Source: Phoebastria nigripes (Eukaryota; Chordata; Aves; Procellariiformes; Diomedeidae). From it: a DNA stretch of 64,000 nt. The notes under the pieces are model-generated. The model ran no database searches and had not been told where the DNA came from. It saw nothing but the letters and a program-made list of their open reading frames with translations. Both the position numbers and the translations under genes were made by a program. Every line of letters starts with the position of its first letter. Position 1 is the stretch's first letter. The DNA lies in the NCBI GenBank assembly GCA_035582835.1, contig JAYKAV010003365.1, forward strand, positions 1,037,623 to 1,101,622. Reading direction: 5' to 3'. Positions 10,201 through 22,295 of this stretch are shown in pieces.

Positions 10201-13200
10201 CACCGATTCTGGTTTCCACATTTCAGCTTTAATGAGCAGAAAACAAGCTTTCTGGTAAAGAGTAAAAATCATCTTCCTCGTGGCATATTGTCCAGAGGCC
10301 TCTGATTTGAAACTCCATCCAAATGGAGATCTTTTCACTATCTACTTCAACTTTTAAGATGGTATTGTAGTGAATAGTAAGTCATCCTCAGACCTATGCA
10401 TTCGTCTTCAGTATGAATTTTACCCAGAAACAGGTTGAATGCCAATTAACAAATCGGCACATAGTCAAACTGATATGGACTAATGAAATACCAACAGGCA
10501 TTTTTTTACATTTCCTAGGATTTTGCTCTATCAGAGATGTTAATCGTCAAATTGTGCAAACATTACACGACGTTGCTATTAGTAGCTTGGGCCCTCTACT
10601 GCTACAGTAAGATGATGTGGGACCTAGATGATGCTAGGGCAAAGTAAGTGACTTCAACTGATCTGTGAAGTATTTTACTTGTAATTTTCGAACAAGTCAA
10701 CGTGACTCCAGCACAGCTCTGTTACAGAGCCCAGAGGCATCCCGCTAAACGGCACACTGAAATCTCTCTCAGAAGATGCAGCTAGATGAGTTTTTCAGAC
10801 AGTGAAACCATCTCAAGAAGTTCCTGCCCTGCTTGCGCTGAGCCATCCTCCACCCCCTGCCCAAGCCCTGCCAGCATCGCTGCCTGCACGGCGCCATTGT
10901 AAACTGGATCACTGAAACAATCGAGGTAAAAACAACTTCTTGGATGGGTTTTGATGCCGGAGGAAATGTTTGCCCAAGCAGTAGTTGATCACCGGCTCCT
11001 GACCTTCCAGGCAGCAGTAAATGTCCCGAATAGTCTCCCCTGCCAGTCTGTTTGGGACTACTCTTTGGTGAATGCCAAGTCCCTTGGGACTCGCCGGCTG
11101 AGAAGGACCACGGAGCAAAGTGCAGAACTGTGGGAACCCCAGGCTGAAAGACAACCCACTAATTTCAAAATAAAAGGTATTCTAGAGACAGCCAAGGGAA
11201 TAGTGACGTCTTTATTTGTTGATAAACAAGCTGAAAAACCAAGGTGATGATTATCTGAGTGGGCGGAGGGCATATCCAGTGCTCTTGGGAAGCAGGCAGA
11301 GATAGAGGAACAGAAGCCCCAGACAGCTTAAGAGGGGAAAATTATGGCTGAGTGAATAAAGCAAGAAAAAAGCATATTGATTTTCTCCTTTCTTTCTGGT
11401 AAGAGAAAAAAACCAAAACAAACCCAAATTCATTTATATGCCTTAATTACAGCCCTCTGAAAGGCTCGGCATGGCCAGCCTCAGGGGCACAGGGCCAGCG
11501 TGGTGGGACTGGGCAAGGCTCTCTCCAGGGACTGTGCATAGCCTTACGTGCAGCAAACGTGCACAGCCACTAACCCCGCAATGGTGGCGTCTCCTGCAAG
11601 GGTTTTTTCACTTCCCCTATAAAGAAACTGTAGTTGATTTTCTTCCAAAGTAAACCCCCCTCTATACCTAGAGTATGCATAAACTAAATACCTATGTTAT
11701 TTGGCTTCTTTCTTTTCTTCCCGAAAATTGACTCCAACGTTTCTCTTATTTTTCATAGAAAACACAGCACTCACTATTCCCAGGTATGCCAATAACCCAT
11801 TGTAACTGCTTCTGCCTGCCTGCAAAATGCACCTGGCCGCCCTCGTGAAACGGATTTAGCGTGAGCAAGCGCCTTGCTGCTCTGCTGAAAGCGTTCCCCA
11901 GTCTTCAAGCCTGTAAAGATTCATTACTGGGATCATGAACACTGCAGAGAGAAGATTTTAATTCAGGGGTCCCTATTGCTACAGCGAAGTGGCGAAGTAA
12001 CCGAGAAAGCAATTCAGAACGATTGCATCCGATGTCAAGCGAGGTGCCCCTATCAAAATACAAGATGCTCATAGGGAAGCAAACTCTCAAACAGCGCTGC
12101 TTAACAGACGAGGAAGGTTGCACGATGAACCAGCTCAGCAGAAATCATCTGCGCTTGCACCTGATACCGGAGGCACCCCGCAACAGCCGGTGCACTTGTC
12201 AGAGAGAGGGAAAGAGGCTTCCACAGATGACTGGACAGTAATCCGCCGAGGAGAGCTGTCTCGTTAATAAATCTGTCCTCTGCAATGAGACTCCGCTCGC
12301 ACAGATGTGTCAGTTCCTTTATTCAGAGGGAGCAGCCTGAAAACGATCACGGCGGCTATGCTTTCTGTGAATGGCACAGGCCGGCATGAAGAGGCAGCGG
12401 CGAGCATCGGTGAGGAGGTGGCGTGGTGTGCCTCCTCCGCGCTGCCGAGGCAGGTCTCCCTGCAGGCATCTTCTACCTATACACAGCAAACGAAGATACG
12501 AAAGCAGGAGGCTGCCCTATTTGCCTGTGTCAAGCAAAGCTGTCAATAACATCTATCTTTTAGGCCCCATTTGGCAGATTGTACTGTTGGATGTTTCACA
12601 GCAATTAAGTTCCTANGGCCTTTTTTTTTCACCCCGTGCAAAAAGGGTTTCTAGATCCAAACAGCTCATGCACCTGGAGGAAGAGAGAACTGACCAACAA
12701 GTGTGACCTTCTGCAAGTTTTTGCTTCCTCGTTCATGAGTCAATTCTTTTTTTTCCCCTTTCCTTTCTTAAATTATCCAGCACTGGAACTGAAGGAAAAC
12801 CAGAATTCAGCTGTGGCACTGGCCTTGCCAAGCTGCTGTCCCATGCAGGGTCAGCGGGACATGGCATCCTCTACAGCCCACCTCCACAGCCCATCTCCTG
12901 GCCGTGTACTGCAGCACTCTTGCTTTGAGCGAGAAGATGTGAAAGAACCAGAGGAAATCCTCCCACCAACAGAGAAAGGACTGTGCAAACCAACCGCTCC
13001 ACCGGAGTGAGGCAGCTTTGCGGAATGACTGAAAGGAGGACTCCTGTGCAGCCTTGTTCTCCCTCACAGACAGCAGATCACAGCACACATCTCCTGTGGT
13101 ACTCCGTACACACAGGAAGACATTCAGGAGGTTTACCACTGCTGCTCACCTACTGCAAAGCTTCCCCTTGAACATCTAACCGTGAAACAGAGAATGAAAA

Positions 13201-14461
13201 CTCAATTAAAGATGAAAGGGGCAAATTATGCACTGTAAAGTCAAACNACACCGACTCCTCCTTTCCATCCTTCATCCAGAAAATAAGAAAGTTGGAAGTA
13301 AGCTGCAAACTGAATGAATGCCTCGTTTAACCTCACCGCTGGGATACTCTACATACTATTCTGAAGTTAACAGAACACTTTCAATAATTTATAGCTAACC
13401 TTTTATCCTACTGTATTTCGAAATCTACTCCCTTATACTAATAAATAAACAAAGGAGAAAGGGCACTTCGTGTGGCACCTACCCTATGAGTCAGTGAATA
13501 TGTACGTGTGAGCAGGCAGAGGTAAGGGCAGGAGCCTGCAAAATCACAAAAGGATGACAGAAACAATGTTTACAAGTTCAAATGCCCCCAGCTGTGGAAA
13601 AGAAGCAATGGAAAAAACACATCAATCTGGAAAAAATTAATCTGAGGAGGCTAACATTCGAAAAGCACCTATGTCAGAACCCAAACCTACAGATATTCTC
13701 TTGGTGGAGTCCAAAAGAAAATNATACCCACTCCAGTCCTGGGGGGGGGACACCAATGATTTTTGCACATTTAAAACATTAAACCCAGGACATTCCTGGG
13801 ACCAGGATCCCACCTTTGCTATTTCAATATATAATTCCTCCATTTGCTACTTTTTTTTTTTGCCAAGAAATACAATTAAAAAAAAAAACCAAACAACTTC
13901 TCTAGTGTTGCTGTACCACAGCAGCAATACAACTCTAATTCAGTCCAGATCTATCCCACACACTCGATCCTCAGTGCGTGCACTGATCTTGCAAAGACGC
14001 TCTTTCTCCTCCCCTGCAGTACTATTGCTCCACTGACTGCAAAGCCCCTTGCCCTGTCCCTATGTAATACAGCTTGGCTACGTGCGGCATCGGCTGCAGA
14101 GAAGAATCCATCTGTTACGACTTCAAAGAAGACAAGTTGGAGCCCTGTGATTCCTAAAACCCACAAATATTCCACTTTGGTTTGCCTGATTTGTCATTAA
14201 CATTTCTCATGCCTAAATTAAGAAGGACGCATAGCATCAGATGCGTGCTGACAGTGTTGCAGCCGAACAGCTTTTATAGCTTAGCCTCGTTTCCCTCCAC
14301 ACCTCCAAATGTTTCTTGGTTGTGCCTGTTGCATACCAACACATAGCAAGCCATCACAAGCCAAATTAATATTATTAGTGTGTGCTAACTATTAACTGTT
14401 TGGTACGAACTCCAATAAAACCAAGGAACCAAGTATTTTACCACATCTACGGGGCACTGAC
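7201..14461. other. 3' UTR-intron interior, no recognised genes
   Basis: This is unique-looking sequence. I see homopolymers (A/T runs near 13850-13885, G9 near 13742), an 8 bp inverted repeat CCACTCAG/CTGAGTGG (8474-8481 and 8531-8538) in a GC-richer block at 8390-8590, and a GC-richer block at 12280-12480. No transposon boundary, RNA gene or coding family was recognised. Confidence 0.5.
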
Positions 14462-14464
14462 CTG
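14456..14464 (-). promoter_or_regulatory. FOXO3: Splice donor after the FOXO3 stop codon (CAG|GTCAGT)
   Basis: The minus strand reads GGCAAACAG|GTCAGTGC. It fits the MAG|GTRAGT consensus except for C at +3. It joins in register with the 1920 acceptor to give a sequence resembling the human FOXO3 cDNA. Confidence 0.75.
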
Positions 14465-14495
14465 TTTGCCCATTTTCCCTGTTCTCAAAGATCCT
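14462..14495 (-). other. FOXO3: FOXO3 3' UTR, first 34 nt after the stop codon (same exon as the coding end)
   Basis: Between the TGA and a donor site reading CAG|GTCAGT lie 34 nt of untranslated sequence. The text resembles what I recall of the human FOXO3 mRNA just after its stop codon (AAGGATC, then a purine-rich stretch, then GGGCAAA..CAG). The exon-exon junction is therefore 34 nt past the stop, closer than the roughly 50-55 nt needed to trigger nonsense-mediated decay, so the normal transcript should be stable despite having an intron in its 3' UTR. Confidence 0.85.
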
Positions 14496-15896
14496 TCAGC
14501 CTGGTACCCAACTCTGTGATGAAGCCTGTTTAGCACCAGTGAAGTTCCCCACATTCAGACTGACAACGTTCTGAGCTGAGATGAGGGAATCAAAGTTAAA
14601 ATCCAGCCCATCTGCATCCATGAGTTCACTGCGGATAATGGACTCCATGTCACACTCCAAGCTCCCATTGAAAATATCCAGGTCCAAGTCACTTGGGAAT
14701 TTCTCATGTCCCATGACCGGGAGGTTCACGCTAGAGGAGTACAAAGAGGAGCCTGAGAGCGGGTCAGAAAGTGTTTGCATAGACTGACTGACAGGTGACT
14801 GCTGATGTTTGGTGGATCCCAAGCTGTTCGAGTCACTCAAGCCTATGTTACTGATGGAATTGGACAAGGCACGGCTGCCACTAAGAGAGGAGTTGTGGGA
14901 CTGGTGCTGGTGATGAGGCAGGCTCTGATTGACCAGACCGCCCTGGCTAGACTGCGCGGCAAACGACATCATGGGGTCGTTGCGGAGCATTATATTCCTG
15001 CGGGAATTCTGGGCGGACACAGCTGTGCTGGCTTGTGACATGAGTGGGTCAGACTGTGTCATCATGACATCGCTGTGACTAAGTGCATCAGAGGCGAGGA
15101 GATCCTGCAGCGTCTGGTTGTTGTAATGAGAAATGGAAGAGAAGGTGGCCTGCTTGTTCTCCTGAATGGTCTGCATGGGTGACTGGCGGAGGGAATTCAG
15201 GGACGACGGCCCGAACACGGCGTTGTTGAAACTACTTGACGGGGAACCCAGCCCTGAACCTTTGGAACCATACGGAAAACTGGAGCTTCTCTGCATTATC
15301 CCTCCTGTGGGCGACTGCTGGGAGGGAGGGAGTGTTATATTGTCCAAGAGATCATCCATGAGGTTATCTGTCAGTCCATCGTTCAAATTCATTGTCCCAG
15401 CCATATCAGTCAGCCTAGGCAACTCCACAGTACACGGTTTGTTTACCGATGGGGACAAGCTCGATGGACTACTGTACAGCATGGGAGAAAGCGGAGCGTC
15501 GTCATCTTGAACATCATCTAGTTCAGTGCTTGCCAAAATTGGTGACAAGCGGCCGCTGATCGTACTGGCATTTGAATTTGTACGGGAGCGAAAATCTGTC
15601 CATGCATCCAGCTCATCGCTGCTGCGGGAGGTGGGACTCCCTGGCCACTTGGAGAGCTGAGAAGGGCTGTCCTCGCTCGTCTCCTGGGCGGTCTGCAGGG
15701 CTGCCTTTTTCTTAGCCGCCCGCCCTCTGCTCTTCGTGTACTTGTTGCTGTTGTCCATTGACACAGCACGTCTCCGGGGCGCCTTGCCGCCTTTTCCGCC
15801 ATCTGGATTGATCATCCACCAAGAGCTTTTCCCAGTGCCTTCATTCTGCACCCTGACGAATCGGCTGTGGAGTGACAAGTTGTGCCGGATCGAATT
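14496..15896 (-). CDS. FOXO3: FOXO3 last coding exon: C-terminal 466 codons plus stop
   Basis: This exon encodes the C-terminal two-thirds of forkhead box O3, a nuclear transcription factor inhibited by insulin/PI3K/AKT signalling that drives stress-resistance, cell-cycle-arrest and apoptosis genes. It begins at a cttgcag acceptor with NSIRHNLSLH, the point where FOXO genes are split inside the forkhead domain, and ends SQSWVPG followed by TGA at 14498-14496. In exon residues: forkhead end and wing 2 at 1-45; the AKT site RRRAVS at S46 (human S253) inside a basic NLS (41-65); the AKT/SGK site RSRTNS at S108 (S315); ERK-type SP sites at S87, S137 and S218 (S294, S344, S425); a leucine-rich export-like LMDDLLDNITL near 179-189; LQDLL at 263-267; acidic transactivation segment 404-438, with the IKK-type serine at 437 (S644). 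Human numbering is exon number plus 207 throughout, and 466 plus 207 equals the human length of 673. The text matches FOXO3, not FOXO1 or FOXO4. The N-terminal coding exon lies outside the window. Confidence 0.97.
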   Translation of the reverse strand, partial: NSIRHNLSLHSRFVRVQNEGTGKSSWWMINPDGGKGGKAPRRRAVSMDNSNKYTKSRGRAAKKKAALQTAQETSEDSPSQLSKWPGSPTSRSSDELDAWTDFRSRTNSNASTISGRLSPILASTELDDVQDDDAPLSPMLYSSPSSLSPSVNKPCTVELPRLTDMAGTMNLNDGLTDNLMDDLLDNITLPPSQQSPTGGIMQRSSSFPYGSKGSGLGSPSSSFNNAVFGPSSLNSLRQSPMQTIQENKQATFSSISHYNNQTLQDLLASDALSHSDVMMTQSDPLMSQASTAVSAQNSRRNIMLRNDPMMSFAAQSSQGGLVNQSLPHHQHQSHNSSLSGSRALSNSISNIGLSDSNSLGSTKHQQSPVSQSMQTLSDPLSGSSLYSSSVNLPVMGHEKFPSDLDLDIFNGSLECDMESIIRSELMDADGLDFNFDSLISAQNVVSLNVGNFTGAKQASSQSWVPG

Positions 15897-15924
15897 CTGC
15901 AAGAAAGGAACAAAACAAAATGTC
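15897..15924 (-). promoter_or_regulatory. FOXO3: Splice acceptor of the FOXO3 coding exon
   Basis: The minus strand shows TTTTGTTTTGTTCC then TTTCTTGCAG directly before AAT TCG ATC (N S I). A CTTGACA branch-like site lies about 28 nt upstream. The intron is phase 0, as in FOXO orthologues. Confidence 0.85.
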
Positions 15925-18900
15925 AAGACCAGCACCCCTCTTCTTTTGCTACCCAAATCTCAATCGCAAAACCAACATCACATGAAAACAGCAACATGAA
16001 TAAAAGCATTGGGCCCTCCTGGACATCAACACAGGTTTCTTGGGTGGTGTATATGGGAGGGCTGGAGCGTGACTGCAGCGTGGCAGCATGCTGCTGCAAA
16101 GCAAGCCCCGTGCTTGCACTAGCTGTGCATTCCTGGTGCCCACCTTTACACCCCCAAAAGCTGCATCCTAAGGAAAGGAGTGTGACACAGCTCCATTCCT
16201 GCTAGCAAGGAACTAGACATTTCTCCCTTACTTTTGACTCAGGACAAGCCTCTACACTATCAGCAATCTTGCCATCAGTTCCTTGAAATAAAAACTGCAA
16301 AGACACTGCAAAAATCTGGAGAGGTAGTCACACTCATTGCAAATGTCTGCAAATGTCTTTTTAATTCTTCATGGGCATGTGTGTTGTGTATTTGTTATAA
16401 TAATTCTTGAGAAAACTGCAAGTGCTGTTGCTCCTCTCCCACAGGCACCCTGTGCATGACTAAGCTGTACTTTCTCTCTTGATTGGAGGCACCAGAATTA
16501 TGCCTGCACCACAGTAGCCAGCCAGCTGTCCCCTCGCTATAGTATCCTCACAGTCTTCAAAACACGATGTGACACAGTACACGGTGATACCCCTGTCCCT
16601 GTAAGCTGCTAGATAGAGAGTTGTATAAAGTTGCTGTACACAGTTGGATACCCTGTGCTGTACAGGATGCTATGAAATACAGTACTTTCAGGGGAGCCTG
16701 TGCACACTCTGCTCTTGCATATTACCCGCTTGCACTCGTCAGCCACAACTACCATCCAAAAACCACGTTGGCTCAAACCGATGATAATCACCCCAGAATG
16801 AGAAAGAGGCAGAGAAAACCAGCCCACGGTAGCCCTAGTGAAATGACTCCAGATTTAAACCAAAACAACCGAGATGAAAATCCCACTCCACTCATCCTGC
16901 TGATCTTGGGCTTAAAATATGGCTCAAAGAAAGGACAAGCAAGTAGTATTTGTTAGTGAGAATGCTTCCAGGTTTGGTTTTTTTTTTTTTCCATGTGCAA
17001 GTCAAAAGATTTTTGGAGCTATCCCATATTCCTTTGACAAAACAGTTGTGCTATTCCTCCAGGTTAAAGATGATCAAGTTTAAGAAGTTGCACAAGTTCT
17101 TTTTTCTTAAATTTTGGCAATCACCAGGTGTATCTGTAAAGAGGATAAAATCACATTTGTTCTACCAGCATGCTTTAAAAACACAAAGTCAACAGGATCA
17201 TAGCATAATCAAACCATCCAGGATAAGTGTCCTTCATTTACAAAGCACTGAAGAAATTCCAGATTTAAATGGGCAAAGAATGAATCAATCAACAAATCAT
17301 TCACAAGCATCTCGACATTTGCACCCTTAGGATAAATAGATGTTTGACATAAGTGAACTGGAGACACATTTGATGTATAAAGAAATACAGCCCAGCTTTT
17401 TTTAAACAATTCTTTTCAGTATAAAATGCCTTTTTTTTCCCCTGTTAAGTGTTGTGGTTTTTGTCAGATTGTGAAATGGAAAACACGCCTGAAGTTCTTC
17501 TCGCACGCAGACAGCAGACACGGTTGTGATTATCACTTAATGAAAAGAGAAATCATATGGACCATGGTTCAAAATAGCAACTGTTATGTTTTAAACAATT
17601 TGCACAAAACAGCAGACCAGACTTCGCAGACATACTCAAGAGAAGTTTGGGTCAGTGCCTCAGCTATAAACTTGTCCATTTCTAAGGGACTATCATGCCA
17701 TCAAAATATGGTGGATTGAGTTGCAGCATAATAGTTCTTCAGTCTAAGGAAGGAAAGAGCTTGTTATTATTTAACTGATGACATTTTAACTATATTTTGA
17801 GTCTGGCAACAGTCTGTTTCTAACTTCTAATACCTAGGCGCCACTGCTTTCTTCCTCAGGTTTTTCCCAACTGGCTGGAGAATTGCTGTTTTTTTTGAAA
17901 AATAACCTTTTTTGATATTCTAGCTTGTACCGCATCAATGCAAGTAGCTCTCACATTCATCCCCTGTGACTTTCATGGATAACCACTTGTGAGAACATCT
18001 GCATGGGGATCTCTCCTCGCAAAGAGCCGGCGGCAGGACAAGGACAACCAGAGCTAGACCACCACACCGAGCCAGGCTACAGGAGCCATAGAAACCATGC
18101 TGTTCCCCACCTAAAAATGCTAGGTATAAGAATACGCAGCACCACGACTCTTGCTAATGAAAAAAATCTTAGAAAACACAGAAAAGAAACATCCGAGGTG
18201 GCATACGCAGCGTGCCACATAGCTTCACATATAAAAACACTCAGCCAAAGTGCCAGAAGCTAACAGTTTTCAACCCATGGTATTCTCACAAAATGGCTTA
18301 TTTCTGCTGGTGGTAGCCATAGTACGAAACTATCTGGCCTAAAACCATGAAAAATCCTAAATGGTAAAATTGTGAGACTGAGGCACCTTTCAGGATGAGG
18401 GCTCCTGCATGTGTGGATATGTGTGTGCGCATGTGTAATTTTCTTCTTATTATATCTTTTTGCTCAGTGTTGGTATTACACAAATAATAAAAGAATGTAA
18501 TAATACTTTTGAGTTGAAAATTGGTGGTTATAAAAAATCCAAGCAGTTTGTTTTCCTTTACATTACGCAATATGCCACTTATGCTCCGGCTTCTGTTTTT
18601 CTTTACTTTTCTTCTGTAGGAAGATTGTTTTCTTAAGCATAATTATGGGCCAATTTATTTCTGTGTACCCCATCTCCACCCTCTGTTCAAACACCGCCTT
18701 AAAACCCACTTCTTTCACGTAACCTCCCCCGCTAACCTCTTCAGCAACAGTATCTGAGTTTCTCGGTTTCCCCTTGTGTTGGATGCTCTGCCAAATCAAA
18801 TTAGGGCTGGATCCTATTATCCTTTCACATGCAAGTTTTGCTACAGAAGTCACCGGGATTGACAACTCACATCAGTAAAGGCTGTTGCGCTGTGCTACCA

Positions 18901-21900
18901 GGCTGCAATCTGGATGGAAATAACTGTATTTTCTACCTGGTTTCTGAGCTGTCAAAGAATGTTCCCATCTGCTTAAAATACAGGAAAATATCATGGGACA
19001 ATCTTTGCTCACAACCACGTGCATTAGTAATATATGACCACGCCACAAACCGCAAAGGAGGTGGGGAAACAAAGAAAATACAGTTTATCATTTGAACTTG
19101 CTGCTGATCAAATTAATGGGGATTTGTCTTTGACTTCTGTGGGAGACGGATTAGGCCATGATGATGGAAACATAACACATTTTTCCATGCCAAAATGCAA
19201 TGAGAAACTTTAAAAGATCTATAAAGGAACTTCCATCAATCNGTCCTGGAGACCATATGTAGATGGGACAGATGCTAGCCAGGCTGCAGACACCTTGGAA
19301 AGAGCTCAGATCCCACCGATGGGTACAACATATGGACTGTACAAGAGCAGAGTAGAAAAGAAATACAATGAGCTCCTCCCTTTATTAGTGTTACTATTTA
19401 TACTGGACTTGAAGAACACTGTGCGCTCTGCTAAGAGCCATAAGACTGAGGTTCCTGCAGATACGATCAAGAGCATCCCGTACGGCATCGAGCCCAGCCC
19501 AGCCGGGTCCCGGTCCACCGGGGAAGTGGTCCTGCAGGGAAGAACGACCAGCCCTGGAGACGAGGAAGACCCAGGGCAGAGGAACACACTAGGCAGGTCA
19601 GATTTGGTGTGAGCAGAGGGTGGTACAGCGCCACAGGCAAGCAGCGCTGCTACCCTACCTTGGCTTAGGCTGACGGCATCAGGAGAAGGGGTGCAGCTGG
19701 GTACCCGCTAGTAGCCAGGGTGGCAACACGTGGGGTGACAGCGCTTTCCCCAAACTCGGGGCCACGCTCTCAGCTTTTATAAATGTCGATCCACTGCACT
19801 GCATTTTGCTCAGTTAATACTCCTCGAGGGAACCAGCCACATTTTGCTCACAAAAAAAAATGAAATCGGCTACCATGTCCTAATTACACGTGTGTCTCTT
19901 GATATTTTGATAGGCCTGCAAATGGGTAAGCTCCCAGAGAGGACACTCAAACATTTCCAAAGTGCTGTATACCTGATTTGATACGAACAACTGAATGAGT
20001 CTCCCAGAAAGGCTGGACTGCGAGTGATTTCAACACTCCGTCCTGGTCAGCCAACAGCAGCAAATGCTTGAGCCTTTAAACGGAGAAAATTCCCCCTCCC
20101 TATGCCTGTTTCAGCCTCTTCCAACCCGTGTTTACCTTGTGGAGCCCGTCCATTAACTCAGACACCAGCTGCAAGTGCTTCCACTGCAGTACAGAGTCTT
20201 TTTTGTCTGGAAGCAACATGTGGTATCAATTTATCATCCTCAACAACGCAACAAGGAATCCACTCACTTTAAAAATAAAAAGAGAGTTGTGTAACTTAAC
20301 TCTTAAAAGCCCCGCTTTTTAAAAAAAAAAAAAAAAAAGCCTAAAGATTAGCAAGATGAGGTGCAGCTGGTGGCTGCCGAGTCCAAGTTACACACTGGTC
20401 TGTTTTTATTTCAGTGTTTTGTAGTGAGTGGCTAATTCATTATTTCAGATACAGGCTCCTCAACTGTAGTTATGGCTACAAATCAAAAGCAGTTGTTTAT
20501 TTTAACAACTGGGATACTAGGACATGATGGGAGAAAAACAAACGCTATCTGCAGACCCATAAATGCTGCTAATGCTCACTTGGGAGAATTATACTTTATT
20601 TTATACTGTATTAACATATTTAATGTTCTAACTTCACCATATGGAGTTGTCTGGTAGCCACACAGTAGGGAAAGGTATCAGATCTAATACCACTGAAAAG
20701 AAGCCATGAGAATAAGTCCAGCTTATCAGCCTCCAGCTGACTGGAGGGAGCCCCGCTTCTCCATGGTCCTCCTTGCAAACTTGAATTTCAGTTTCCAGCC
20801 TGTGTCACCTCACTCAAAATGTTGTGGCGCGCGAATCTCCTTTGGGATGAACACCCCTACAGAGGGCCTCCACCAAAAATGAAACAAAAAATGAAACAAA
20901 CTACTTTCTTTGCATTCAGTGGTCGCTGAAACAGGAGGTTGCAAATAATCAACACATTTTGCCCATCCATCCAGACCAGCGCCTGTGCCTTCTCATGAAG
21001 TAACTCAAAATTTGCTTCAACTACCAGTTCTACATTTTGTTTGCTTTAAAGTCCCCAATGAGATTCAATTGCAAGTAAACAAGAAAACAGATACAGTGAC
21101 TCCAGAATTACAAATAATTAAAGTTGCCAATTGTGTGCATGTATGTAGGAATTTCTGGTGAAAGGCATTTGTGAGTCTAGGCAAGGAGATCTTTAGGAAA
21201 TACCGATCTGGTGGTTCCATACAGTCATTTTCTGCCTCGCTTTGTAAGGCTGCAGTGCTGCTCTTCTCAAGGAACTTAGAAATCCCCAACCCAGAGAGGT
21301 CTCAGAATTTCTTCCTCTTTCCCATGAGCTTTTGCAAACCAGAAAAATATATATAATTTAATAAAGTAGTGAGGGTGCTCTGGAGATGCAGAAAAAGCAA
21401 GAACTAAAACATAAGGAAAGTCCTCCCACAACATCTATCCAGCCATGTTGTACCGATATACATCTTTTTCCATATAAAACCAAATATTATGTATTCCAGA
21501 TTGTTATATTTTCCCTAAATTATGGAAGTTGCAGGGGAAAAAAAAGCATAAAGCAAATTACACGCAGAAAGAGAAATCTTTCCTGACACCCAAACGTTTT
21601 CGATGCCCGATGTTTGGGATCATCTGCAAGTTCCTGAGGCAGCTCCCGCAAATCCCACCAGCTGTTAAACAGAAGCAGGCGGCGAGGGCGCACCAGGGTC
21701 CCGCAGGAGACATCCAGCAGCCCTTCGCACCCGGCTGGCAAAGGCCACCGTCCGCGCAGCCCTGGAAAGGATAAGTGGATGACACAGGCTAAGCCCTGCC
21801 ACCCAAGCGTGCCCTCCTGCAGGGAAAGGGGAAAAAAAAACCAAACCCACAGATTTAGGGGGAAAAAGTCAGCTCAGCATCTGAAGGGTGGCTCTGTGGA

Positions 21901-22094
21901 TTCCCCTCCTCATCCTCTCTTCAAAGGAGTATTTCTGACCTTGGTGGTAGGGGAACAGCTAGAAGAGGCCCCCGCTGTAATTAGGTCTCTGCCTGAGCCT
22001 CCGCCTGTCGTCCCCCACCCTAGGAAGAGCAGAAAGCCTTGAGGGATACTAAAGCTCCTTGGGAGAACATTAAGTCCGTCGAAGATTTATCCTC

Positions 22095-22295
22095 CGAAAT
22101 GTGCTGGCTCAGATAGGAGAGCAGTACGCGGATCTGCCTCCGTCCTGCACGCAGGGCGCTGCGCCGTGCCAAATTACGACAGGAGAAGGTGATTAGCGCA
22201 GGGAAAACAAACCCTCCCTAACGACGCGCGCCTCGCTCCCCCCCGTCCCAGCTGCTCCTTGCCACAAGGGCAGGCAGCAAGCGACGAGCCCGCCA
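22095..22295. promoter_or_regulatory. CpG-dense patch
   Basis: I count roughly 19 CpG dinucleotides in about 200 bp, including CGCG and CGACGCGCGCC, in an intron where CpG is otherwise sparse. It is too short for a classical CpG island. It could be an unmethylated regulatory islet or just a GC-rich spot. No core promoter was identified. Confidence 0.35.

Larger units (their letters stand above)
1921..14461 (-). other. FOXO3: FOXO3 intron within the 3' UTR (12.5 kb)
   Basis: The intron is bounded by the donor CAG|GTCAGT at 14462/14461 and by an acceptor made of a long TTCTTTTTCTTCTTCC-type tract ending in CAG at 1921. The same organisation, with the stop codon in the penultimate exon and a non-coding last exon, is known for mammalian FOXO1 and FOXO3. 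Contents: a PBX/HOX- and MEIS-like motif pair (3210-3269), an old CR1 and a MIR-like relic (6940-7200), and otherwise unique-looking sequence without recognisable genes. No ORF here resembles a protein family I know. Confidence 0.85.

Noticed and set aside
14581..15510. Plus-strand ORFs opposite the FOXO3 exon
   Set aside because: They are mirror images of the conserved minus-strand coding sequence, with no evidence of antisense coding.
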